Shown here piece by piece: positions 23,572 through 33,150 of a stretch of 64,000 nucleotides of DNA. The notes below the pieces were generated by a model. The model had not been told where the DNA came from and did no database searches. It was given only the letters and a program-made list of their open reading frames with translations. Source of the stretch: Ignelater luminosus (Eukaryota > Arthropoda > Insecta > Coleoptera > Elateridae). A program made the translations under genes and the position numbers. The stretch's first letter is position 1. Every line of letters starts with the position of its first letter. The stretch spans positions 1-64,000 of the forward strand of contig VTPC01089970.1 in assembly GCA_011009095.1 (NCBI GenBank). The letters run 5' to 3'.

Positions 23572-23814
23572 ATACAGGTACATTATTTGACCTACGGAAA
23601 TACGGAATTTTGATTGGGCCGTTTAGATCTCCCGCGAATCGTAATTCAGGATGACAATTGCGTAGATTACTCTCACTCCTCTCTTTGCACCTGAATAAGG
23701 TCAATTCTGTATGCATTTTGGCTCCAAATTCGATTAAAATGGCCGGAGGAACTTTGGAGATAGGAAATCTTTAAATTTCTTGTGAATTCGTTATTTTTAG
23801 TTTTTTGTCATTTG

Positions 23815-24050
23815 TGCCGGAACGGTACGTCCTATCGACTCGAAACCTTAACCATCGTAAAGAGAAGATAAAGATATGTAAAAAGTGTAAGAAGTCCTTT
23901 TTTTGAGAAGCGCTCCTTGTATCTGAAAATTGGATTTGATGGTATAACGTAGAAAAGCTGGTGCTCAAAGGCGTGCGGTCGGGTGATCGATAGGAGCGTT
24001 GTGGGAAAATGGGGTTGAAAGGAGGCGATGTGAGCCAACTGGCAATCAAA
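23815..24050 (-). repeat. Interspersed repeat, partner of 53578-53900
   Basis: Blocks 'ggaacggtacgtcc', 'taaaaagtgta', 'ggtcgggtgatcgataggag' and 'aaggaggcgatgtgagccaa' recur at 53578-53900 as 'ggaacggtaggtcc', 'ggtcggatgatcgatagggg' and 'aaggaggcgatatgggccaa'. At 54 kb it adjoins a zinc-finger relic, so the repeat may derive from the 3' end of an amplified zinc-finger gene. Confidence 0.7.
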
Positions 24051-25158
24051 TAATAAAATTTATAAGGTTGTGAGTAGTAACATTATGTTATGTATTTTTT
24101 CTTTATCTTACAATTAAATTAAAAAACGATCGTGATTTTAAAAGTAATCATAAACTAAACCCGAAAGTAGTTTGTACACAATACTTTTAAGAAGTGATTA
24201 ACCGACTACTGTCGATGTTTAGGTATTTAATTATTTAGAAGCGTTTCTACTACTTTAATAGACTTCGATGTTTAGATAGTGACGTGTACCACAAAATTAT
24301 ACGGTATGTTGTACAAAGGCAGCTGACCACAACTTTATTATTTATCAGTTTTAAGATTGTAACACGTCAAAACTTTTCAAAATAAAACCGATTTTAATTA
24401 TGTATGAAAATGCTGAAGGTTTTAATGCTGTAGTAAAACATCCAGTTAGAAATCAATGTAATAAAGGAAGAGTTTTTCCAAATGAAATCAAAGAATGGGA
24501 GCAATTTTTTGCTGTTGTAGGTGGTATGTCCACGTGTGCTTTCTATTAAAAATGAATGTAAAACAAATACATTTTTAAAATTCGGTAACGATACGACACG
24601 ACGCCAGGATATTTCTTATGAGTGGGATACACACATTATTATAGCACAAACATGGAAATTGCGCAAACGAGGGCGTTAGCTCGAGTTTTGCGTAACCATG
24701 TGAGTGCGATAGTGTATCCCACGAATTGTGTACAAAATTTTATGTAGAACCGTTGAATTTTTTGCAAATGAAACCATTTTTGCTGCTCTCAATCATTGAC
24801 TAACTACTTTCGATCAAGATTTTGTGAATATTACTTCAAAGTAACAGCTGAATCTCATTGTTCAAAATGATAGCAACGCACTTAGCAACAGTGTAAACAG
24901 CAAACAAATTTGAAAATATTATCGCACGTGTGCTGTAATCTAAATATTACGATTGTACATAAAATAAATTTCAGCACCAGAACATTTTGGAAAAATTAAA
25001 AAACTAGTATTGAAACGTTAGATTTGATTAGAAAAAAAGGTACGGTTACTAATAAATAAACTCTTAAAGAAATAATTTATTTCCAAAATAGAACAAAGTA
25101 TTTATTGTGCTAATAGACATAACCATGATTTATTCGTAAGTATCATACAGAGAATGAA
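24051..25158. other. Intergenic AT-rich DNA with one hairpin element
   Basis: No gene recognised. An imperfect palindrome at 24622-24722 pairs 'gtgggatacac' with 'gtgtatcccac' and 'gcgcaaac' with 'ttttgcgt'. Weakly inverted ends ('ggtaacgatac', 'gtacggttac') at about 24583 and 25047 may mark a 0.47-kb MITE around it. Confidence 0.45.
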
Positions 25159-25188
25159 TGAATGAATGTGGTCGTCGTCATCGTGATT

Positions 25189-25230
25189 GCCGCCGGAGGC
25201 GGCGGCGGCTCCTTAGAGGACTTAACCTCT
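25189..25230 (-). other. 3' tandem hairpins, copy 3
   Basis: Hairpin A: AGAGG, loop TTAAGT, CCTCT (25230-25215). Hairpin B: GCCGCC, loop TCC, GGCGGC (25203-25189). Compared with copies 1 and 2, one A-T pair in each stem has become G-C on both sides. Confidence 0.7.
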
Positions 25231-25496
25231 CTTAAGCCTGGTGGCGGTTGATTGTTGGATGGAACTTCGTTGATTCGCGTCTTTTGTTGGTTGGCTCGTC
25301 TTGGTGGTGTCTAGCGGCCGGCTTCCGTGTTGGTGGATGTTGATACCGAGCCCGATTGGAGCAGGTGATGTTGGAGGGAAATTGGGAATTCGCAATAAGG
25401 AATAAGGATAGGGTAAAGGGTGTGGGTAAAAACGGTTGCTTTCAGAATCACACCCCCCGCGGTTCGGCTGTGGGGGGGGAGAGAGGAGTAGGGATT

Positions 25497-25678
25497 GGTT
25501 GGTTGGTTGGTTGGTTGGTTGGTTGGGTGGGTTGGGTTGGGTTGGGTTGGGTTGGGTTGGGTTGGGTTGGTTGGTTGGTTGGTTGGTTGGTTGGTTGGTT
25601 GGTTGGTTGGTTGGTTGGNNNNNNNNNNGGTTGGTTGGTTGGTTGGTTGGTTGGTTGGTTGGTTGGTTGGTTGGTTGG
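25497..25678 (+). repeat. (GGTT)n/(GGGTT)n microsatellite with a 10-base gap
   Basis: GGTT and GGGTT units run for about 180 bases with ten N at 25619-25628, so true length is unknown. The G-rich strand could form G-quadruplexes. In retroelement orientation it is (CCAA)n within copy 3, at the place where copies 1 and 2 have 'cccgccaa'-rich sequence. The open frames through it are artefacts. Confidence 0.9.
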
Positions 25679-26138
25679 CGGGAAAATGACGCGCGCGTTG
25701 TAGCGGACGGGCGGCGAATTTCCGAGAACGGTGAGTTGGATGCCTTGAGGAGCCTCGGGCTCAAGGACTTGGGTGGGAAGGGAAGTTGGTTATCGCGGCC
25801 CCGGTAGCTACCCGGAGCCGTTCGGAAGAGGCTGAGATAAGTAGTGGTGTTGTCCGGGCCTACGCACCCCTACGCAGGCACCGGGTTGGTGGTGAAGCGG
25901 CCGTTGATCCATCTGCTGCACCAAGTTGGAAGGAGTTGGCGGTCGCGGCCCTCAAGCCCCCAATTCTTGAGAACCGACGGTCGATTGGAGTGATGCACCA
26001 GTACAACCTCAAGTCGCCCCGTTGGAGGTGGAATGGGCCAGGCCTGTGCCCCCAATCACAGACTCTGGAGGGGAGGATAGGATTGGTGTTCTCGTACTAT
26101 TCGACGTCGATGCACTACACACGCACTAGACACCGGGT

Positions 26139-26171
26139 CGACTGCCTCGCTTCGCACTCGAGGCCGGACTG
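26139..26171 (-). promoter_or_regulatory. Initiator plus DPE core promoter, copy 3
   Basis: Minus-strand CAGTC (A+1 at 26170) and AGTCG at 26143-26139, again +28 to +32. A 'tataaaaa' box lies about 40 bp upstream (plus strand near 26205) in flanking DNA. Confidence 0.65.
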
Positions 26172-26192
26172 TGTGTGTGAATGAATGTGGTC

Positions 26193-26329
26193 TGCGTAGC
26201 GGTTTTTATAGGCAGTCGGGGCACTGCCGACCCGTACCGACTACACGGCGCAAACTCCGTTAGCGCTCGCTGCGTTCTAAATGTTGCTTCGGTTGTGAAT
26301 GGCTGCGTGCAGAATGTTGCTTCGCTACA
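26193..26329 (-). promoter_or_regulatory. GC-rich TATA-containing flank of copy 3
   Basis: Minus strand reads 'ctgcctataaaaaccgctac' just upstream of the copy 3 target duplication. Composition resembles the TATA flank of copy 1 but I see no sequence identity. Possible promoter of an unidentified element. Confidence 0.3.
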
Positions 26330-26420
26330 GTATTAAAATGATGAAAGTTTAATAATTCTGGAACCAATACTGCAAAATTGATTGATACTTGAAGTATCAC
26401 TGTCCCTTCACGTCAAAATC
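26330..26420 (+). repeat. Continuation of the 62-kb repeat
   Basis: 'taataattctggaaccaata', 'ctgcaaaattgatt' and 'cttgaagt' align with 62208-62290 ('taaataattctggaaacaaa', 'ttgcaaaattgatt'). This resumes the repeat interrupted at about 19585. Confidence 0.6.
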
Positions 26421-26945
26421 TTAAATCATAGGCATCCTGGTTCCAATGATGGTGCACTACTTAAATTTCATCAATGCTTAAAACAGTTGCTTACTATGTT
26501 ATTAACAATCGTATCCACAAAATTAAGCGAGGCAGTGCGAGCAGCCCTAAAGCTCTTTGTTAAACTAATCTATACCAATGTACTTTATTTACATCTACTA
26601 GTGTTACATAGATATACACATGTGCAATTTGAGCAAATAAATGCTGGACACCATTGAGTGATAATATGTCAGTTCTAACAAAATTTTTCTTTTCAGTTCA
26701 ACGAATAAGGTGCTTATCTTAATAGTTGCAGTAGCTCATAAATACCATCAACAAAAGGAAGTATTTTATGAATAAAGTATTTACCTAGTCAATTTAGCTT
26801 GAAAAATATTTTTGTTGGATTGTATTTTGACAGCAAGTCATATGATTAACTAAATAGCATACTTGTACAAGATATTTTGGATTTATACGACCAAAAACCA
26901 ATCTGAGTTTTTTAAGGTTGTGAAAAGTTGTTTTATAACAGGATA
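26421..26945. other. Intergenic, nothing recognised
   Basis: AT-rich sequence without recognisable genes or repeats. Confidence 0.5.
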
Positions 26946-28047
26946 TAGTCAAGGGAATAGAGATATATTTGCTTGCAAAAGGTTATGTAGTTCTAATTTT
27001 TGGATTTGTTGTGTATATTGGCGCTCTAGTGAAAAACCGAAGTTTTCGACCTCGTCGCCCCCCTCCCCCCCTGTGCGGGCACTGTGGGGCCCCAAAAACC
27101 ATAAAAATTCCGGACTTTTTTCAGTTTCTTGATAGTATCTTTTTACCAATGCATTACAGAGGAAAGGTTTTAATTAAAAGTTGCAGAGCATTGAATTTGC
27201 TACTTTTTGTAAGAGTTTATGTTTTTTAAATTTAAATTCGGCGCGAAAGGTAGAGAGGGGAAGGGATAAGGAATTATGGGAAGATGGACGATGAGGGTGG
27301 TTGTGTAAAAAACGAAGGGAGAACAAATAAAGATTTATGTAAAAAATACCGTTGTTGTTATTTTAAGAGAAGAAAGCCCAGCCTACATTTTGGAAACCAG
27401 CATTGCATGAACTTGCAACCATCGTCAGGGATCCTGATGCCACCGACACAGGATGCTGCTATATACCATGGATGAGCGAAATGAAAAACCCTCTGGACTG
27501 GGGATGGAGAAAGGACGGTAAAGCACTTGTTCCTATTAAAACTGCCACAGATCCAGTTCCTCAGTCAATCCTGACTTATTTCCTGTCACCAGTTTGCCCA
27601 GAGCAGCATTTATAAATGATAGAGCACCTGAGTCCGGCCTTTCTACAGTCACAGGCCTTAGTGCAGCCTTTCTTTCAGTGACAGAAAATGATCAATTAAA
27701 TTAACTGATTATTAATAATTGCTAATAAAACTGTTTTAGAAAAACAAAAAACTCAAAAACGTATCATTTTTACGAAAAATTGGTAACTTTGATGAAGCGT
27801 AACTATCTACCTAATCATTTTACAAAAACATTTATCACACAAAGGTTGTAGCCAATTTAATGTGCACTGAAAAAAGTCCGGAATTTTGATGGTTTTTGGG
27901 GCCCCACGACGCCCGCACAGGAGCGACGAGGTCGAAAACTTGGGTTTTTTTTACTAGGGCATCGATATACACAACATATCCAAAAATTAGAACTACATAA
28001 CCTTTTGCAAGCAAAGGCCCCTTTTTCAGTCTCTATTCCCTGGACTA
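26946..28047 (+). mobile_element. CXC-carrying DNA transposon, copy 1 (rearranged)
   Basis: ATA at 26943-26945 and 28048-28050 is a 3-bp target duplication. Inverted ends 'tagtcaagggaatagaga' and 'ctattccctggacta' extend into arms of 200 bp or more containing 'gcttgcaaaaggttatgtag', 'ggggccccaaaaacc' and 'aaattccggacttttttcag'. The same ends bound 46787-48324. Superfamily is uncertain; 3-bp duplications occur in several, Academ among them. Confidence 0.85.
27361..27683 (+). pseudogene. CXC-domain transposon protein fragment with an inverted tail
   Basis: Plus-strand pieces 'DATDTGCCYIPWMSEMKNP' and 'LDWGWRKDGKALVPIKT...PQSILTYF' match the minus-strand protein of the 47.4-kb copy. At about 27590 the sequence switches to the reverse complement of the CXC-encoding segment and continues so to about 27683. 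The cysteine-rich domain is therefore present but backwards, and the frame ends shortly after the switch. Confidence 0.75.
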
Positions 28048-29133
28048 ATATGTAAATATCAGAAACAATTATTAATTAGTATTGACGTTTCAAAGACTTG
28101 CATTGTAACGTTCACTTTTTGTTCCTGTTACATATCTTGTGGTTAATCTGTGCTGTCTTATATTTTTTTTGTAGTTTTCTCTTGTTGAAGAGGTTTATTT
28201 TTGGGTACTTGTTAAGTTCACACTGATAGGTTGATTACCTTTTTGATTATTGAAATCAATTAGGGTTGACAAACTCTTCAATTTTAATTATTATAGCAAG
28301 CGGGACACAGTATAATTCTTCCAACATTTAATTTATTTTTATTATTGCAGTATTTCGAACTGTCACAGCTGTTGCTTGTATTTCAGTTTATTTCAATTTT
28401 CTTATTACGATTTAGTAAAATTACGTTTCAACTTTCCCTACACTTTGGTAATTGAGATTTAAATAAGTAACCAGGTGTAGTTGGTGAATTTTAGTTTCTT
28501 TTTGTTCAATTTTTTAAAGGTAGCCTATGTGGGGTCTTAGCTAGAATTCTTTGAGTTTTGTCACAAGCCTTAATCAAGCAAGACTTATTAATTCACCTGT
28601 AAATTCCTGGATTATAAAAAAAATTGGAAAATCCATTCTCGCCCAGAGAAAATTTTGTTGAAATTGAAGTGGAGGGTTAAGCAAGTCGGTGGCTTCCGTC
28701 TTATCAAGCCTAATCCGTGCAGTAGTAAAATTCTGTTCTGCTTCTGATCAAGATAGCCACTTTGAGATTTATTATCTTCGATTCAAATGGAACGTGTGGT
28801 CAACTTCGTGAGGAATGGGTGCCCGCACAATCTTGCCGTCAATAATTGTATCTATATAAACTATTTAACTTATTTCTATTTTTATTAAATTAGAAAGTTT
28901 ATCCTTTTTCACTTTGATGCATTCTTACGGAACTTTTTTGTTGTATGATTTAAACAGTTTTCATTTACTACCCTTTTATATAGCTTCTATTTTTTGAAAG
29001 CTTAAGAAGCGTAGGTTAAGAGGGGTTTGTGTTCGCGTGGGTTTATCACAGATTCATCCCATCCCAAATTACAGCTTCAGAGACAGAATCCTCGTGGAAA
29101 GTTTGGTTTTTTACTCTAAAATGAAAAGGTCAT
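28048..29133. other. Intergenic, nothing recognised
   Basis: AT-rich sequence between two mobile elements. No supported feature. Confidence 0.5.
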
Positions 29134-29640
29134 TTGACACGATGCTAAATTTAAATAAAATTTCTGCTACGAATTTTGTACTAAAATTTGAAAAACTAAA
29201 TTTTGTACAAAATTTCCAGCGTCGTCTAACACGACACAAAATTCGTAACAAAAGTTGTTGAATGCGCACGCTCAGTCGGTCTGGCACGTTAACCTAAAAT
29301 GTCTAACTAATTTTAACCTGCCTTGATGTAGGCAGTAGGTAGTAGGTACAATACCTTTAAAGAGACTAATAAAAGTTTAATTAGAGTGTGAACACAATGA
29401 AGACAACCGAACGAATGGTAGGTTATAAAATATAAACTCGACTCCTCTTCAAAATGTGCTGTAGAATTATGCGCACTTTTAAGACAACATTCATATACTT
29501 TTTAGAAAGCGTTCTAAGAAATTGTAACACAAAGTTTAGTACTAATTCTTGTACAAAATGTGTATAACATCATGCAAAATTTTGTACAAAATCTTGTTAC
29601 ACAAATTCTATACTAAATTTTTAGCATCGCCTTAGACGAC
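29134..29640. mobile_element. Degenerate MITE, ~0.5 kb
   Basis: The left end 'gacacgatgctaaattt' and 'cgaattttgtac' are mirrored by right-end complements 'aggcgatgctaaaaattt' and 'agattttgtac'. Several 'ttttgtacaaaatt' palindromes lie inside. Arms are imperfect. Confidence 0.55.
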
Positions 29641-30100
29641 GGCCTTTAAGCAATGTTTTATAAGTTTCCTGTTACACATTTTTTATGTTGTGCAATTATA
29701 AAATTTTCGGCTTTTTGGAATTTTATTTGTTATATTCAATTTTTCAAAATTTTATTGCAATTCAATAGTATAGATAAAATGGAATGTATGGAGTGATAAG
29801 ATTTAAATAATTTCCTTTTTAGCAAATATCTAGTAAGCCGTGAACTTTTCTAAAAAAAAAACAAAAGCATAAGTAAACTGATCTCCAAAACAACCAAAAC
29901 TTTTCTAATTTAACCGACTTCGTATCTCTTACAATTTCCGAGATCCCAATAGTGAGCATCGAAATTGGGACACACTGTATATAACTTCCTTATCCTTGCT
30001 CAAGGCCGCCCACTGAGTCTAGCCGGCCTAAGACCAAAAGCGTCTTAGTCAGATTTTATACACCCCAAAGAACAGATTTTTTTCTAAAATTTACTTAATC

Positions 30101-30297
30101 TATGGACGTGTTTAGTGATGACGTCACTAGACACAAAAATTCAAATGTTGATTCCAAACAAAACTGATCTCTTAGCAACGGTAGTTACGGACAGCCCACG
30201 TTGTGTATGTTAACCAATAACTACGTTAGTTACATCCTAGCAACCAAATTTGTTTAGAATCAATCAGGCCGCGTGACATCACACTAAACACGTCTAT
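30101..30297. mobile_element. ~200-bp palindromic MITE
   Basis: Inverted arms starting 'ggacgtgtttagtg' and ending 'cactaaacacgtc', with further matches 'gattccaaacaaa' / 'tttgtttagaatc' and 'cttagcaac' / 'cctagcaac'. The whole element is close to one imperfect hairpin. Confidence 0.75.
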
Positions 30298-31730
30298 TGT
30301 TTTTATAGTTTTCTGCAAATATATTGAGTTTTATGACTCTGCTGTTCAAATACCAAAATTAATATGTATTGTTAAAATGTTGTTGACAAGTGTCCAATAA
30401 CCTAGGTACCATAAATAATCAATTCGTTCGAGTTATTTATTTATGGCTTTACTATTAAAGGATCACTTATTCTTTGTTCAGATAAAAGCTCTTTATTAAG
30501 TCAAACAGGGTCATAAAACAAAAATAAACAGAATATTTTTACTTAAATTAAAAGACAGATTTACAAAGAGTAATTTTAAAACCTGTGTGATGGCCAGCAT
30601 TTATTTACCAAGACTTGGACCTTTGCAATTTTTCAAATTTTTTTTGGTTTTTTATATTAGATGTGAAAGGGCATCAATGAAATGTGTATAAGTTATAATT
30701 AGAACATTTTTAGTGTAAAAATAAATTTAATTTTAAATTTTGTTCAATGACATTATGAACCCTTGAATGCCCTTTTCTAATAATTATGTTCAGATTTTAG
30801 ATCCAACACCTATTTATTATAAGTTTAAGAAAACACATGAAGCACAAAATATATGTATTTCTGTAATATAGTAAGTTTTAGTTATATTTGTTAAATAAGA
30901 AAAAAAATAAAATCATTTTGGAATGTTCTGTGTTAATGTTGAGTTACCTTGAGTTTGCCATTTGCAGCACTGATATACCGTTGACCAGACAACCCTCGTG
31001 TTCAGTAAGGTACCTCTTGCTTGCTTGCTTGGAATCATCTCTTGTTCATGTTACTAAAAATCTGGATTATTCAAAGAGACAATCCCATGCAAAAATAGCT
31101 GTCCGACATCAGAGATATCTTACCAAACACAGCAAATGTCAAGTTACAGAAATTGTCAGTTTTTGACTATTTTAAGATAGAAAGAAATGATAAGATAATA
31201 ACAATTTTTTGAAAATATCCAAAGTTATTGAATTGTTCTACATCATTATTTTAATAAAGTAATCTTAGCTAATGCAGGTTTGGTAACCGCAACATGCTAT
31301 AAAATGTAACCTAAAATTCATTTTTACTTAACCTCTTACCAACTTTTAACTTAACAATATACAGGATGAAGTCTGTAAGATTTCCATGGCTTGCCCTGCT
31401 GTTTTATAATTTGAAACGAGCAATCAATTAACAAAATGCAAAACATCACCTCAATGCCTGCTTATTCTCACAACATTCACAACGATCATGCGTTGACCAG
31501 ACTAAACTGCAGTAATTATAGATTACACTTACTAAAGCCCTTATTACAACCAATTCTTGAAAGTAACTGACTTTCTTATAAACCCTTTTTTGCATGACCA
31601 CCTGTAAAGTTGGCACTTTATAACTTGTTGTCAGTGTCAAAAGTTAACAATATTATAAAATTGCAATAAATTTGATACATCGATGTTATAAAGCTGTATC
31701 AATGTTGTAGTGAATTCATGATCTTTATAA
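30298..31730. other. Intergenic, nothing recognised
   Basis: AT-rich sequence. The longest open frame (about 30888-31166, plus) shows no recognisable domain and no splice context. Confidence 0.45.
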
Positions 31731-32111
31731 CTCGAGTCAGTGTTGCCAACAATGGCAGTTTTCCGCCAAATTGGCGTTCTCGTTCGCGCTTGGCGCATTT
31801 TTTGGCGCTTAAAAATTGCTTAAGTTTAAATCTGTTTGACTTCAAATTATTATTATTACTTTTATTGCATCTCAACAATACAAGTTCTACAGGGAATCTT
31901 AATATATGTGCAATTTGAACCTGTATTCGACGGTAGTGCCCTCTAGTAAACGAACTGAGAATATACGTGATTTGTTTAAATGGAAATTTTACCGAGATTT
32001 AAATTGGCCCTTGATATGGCGCTTTTTTCATCTCAGATGGCGCTATTTGGCGCTTTGACGAAACGAAACGGGCGCTTCTATAAGATAAAATATTGGCAAC
32101 ACTGACTCGAG
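31731..32111. mobile_element. MITE with 'ctcgagtcagtgttgccaa' ends
   Basis: Inverted ends 'ctcgagtcagtgttgccaa' and 'ttggcaacactgactcgag' bound 381 bp. Subterminal 'ggcgctt' motifs recur on both sides. No coding capacity. Confidence 0.8.
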
Positions 32112-32507
32112 TGTAAAGTGTCTTTTTTTAACTCGCTAGCGCTCATGCTATAAATTACTTACTCGTTCAAAAAGCTTCACTTTACACTATCGTTATATAA
32201 ATAATTATTATTGTATTATTTTATATTATAAAAATTGATTAATGCACTGAAGATATAATTGCTTCTATTGATAAAAAAAAATCAACTAACCTCAGTTGTG
32301 ACAATATAGTTGTCAAAGCTTGAGGTTATTTTTATTATCAAGTCAATTGAAACAGATTTTTAGAGTCCTATATCTAATTGGTTCTTTACGTAGGGAATTT
32401 GTTAGAATTTTCAGACAATAATAGAATTTATCTAAATTGGTATAATAAAATACAGTTTAATGAAAAATAATTTTTTTTTTAAATTGTTCAGTACAGCAAA
32501 AATATAT

Positions 32508-33150
32508 TCCATTCACAATGTTTCTAGGTCATATCTGGCTGTGGTAGAATGACAGTTTGAGTATTGTAAACCGAGTGTTTATCTGTTAACTCAGCTTGTA
32601 AATTCTTATTGACGCTTAACGCTTAACGTACTTTAAGGTTATGAATCATAACTTATGATTTTATGACAGTTTGACTTCACCCTGTTGCCTTTCTTTTGTA
32701 AATCTGTAAATCGATTATGCTAAGGGACTGTTTTATGAAAATTCCTATTTTCTATAAAATATTGAAATTAAATGTTCAAACTTTTTACTTTCAAGGATAA
32801 AGATAGTGATAATCTAATTATATAAGAGCTTTATGTGTGTATTTAAAATATTCTTTCTTGTAACTTTAAGTTTGGATTCATTCTTCTAAAATGTTTGCAA
32901 GTTTTTATAAATTGAAGTTTTGTGTTTTTATTTATAATCTTTGGTATTCATCTTAACTAACATTAATAAATGCAAAACATAAGGAGAACTTGATCTCTTT
33001 TTAACAAACCAAAACTAATTGGTATTAAACGTTTATGCAAAGTTTTTGATTGTGCAATGGTTCTGAATTCAGAAAACAAAAACAACACTTCCTACCTAAC
33101 AAAATGAAAGTGTGGCCTCTTACGGCCAAGAACATCGTGAACAGAGTATA
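32508..33150 (+). repeat. Interspersed repeat, direct partner of 21778-22170
   Basis: Same block order as the 21.8-kb copy ('cacaatgtttctaggtcata', 'gaatgacagtttgagtattg', 'aaacgtttatgcaa', 'aagaacatcgtgaac'), with about 270 bp of extra AT-rich sequence near 32715-32980. Confidence 0.75.

Larger units (their letters stand above)
21631..23706. repeat. Unit bounded by ~130-bp inverted arms
   Basis: Left arm (21631-21765) and right arm (23572-23706) are reverse complements through 'gagagtaatct', 'gttgtcatcctgaatta', 'gggagatttaaacggcc' and 'gtaggtcaaataat'. Inside lie a copy of the 21778/32508 repeat and retroelement copy 2. Either a composite DNA transposon or two copies of one repeat in opposite orientation. 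Confidence 0.6.
25174..26177 (-). mobile_element. GC-rich non-autonomous retroelement, copy 3 (older, inverted)
   Basis: A 15-bp target duplication, 'tgaatgaatgtggtc', occurs at 25159-25173 and 26178-26192. Read on the minus strand, the 5' end 'cagtccggcctcgagtgcga' matches copies 1 and 2, as do 'cagtcgacccgg', 'acgggcgac'-like blocks and both 3' hairpins, but overall divergence is much higher. The middle has been replaced by a long (CCAA)n expansion containing an assembly gap. The 3' tail is GAT/GAC-rich. It represents an older subfamily, which is what makes the paired stem changes informative. Confidence 0.82.

Noticed and set aside
25527-25565. Telomere-like GGGTT repeats
   Set aside because: The insect telomere unit is TTAGG; these are length variants of the GGTT microsatellite within a retroelement.
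25222-25807. Open frames of repeated WLVG or QPTN residues through the GGTT tract
   Set aside because: They are translations of a microsatellite that contains an assembly gap, not genes.
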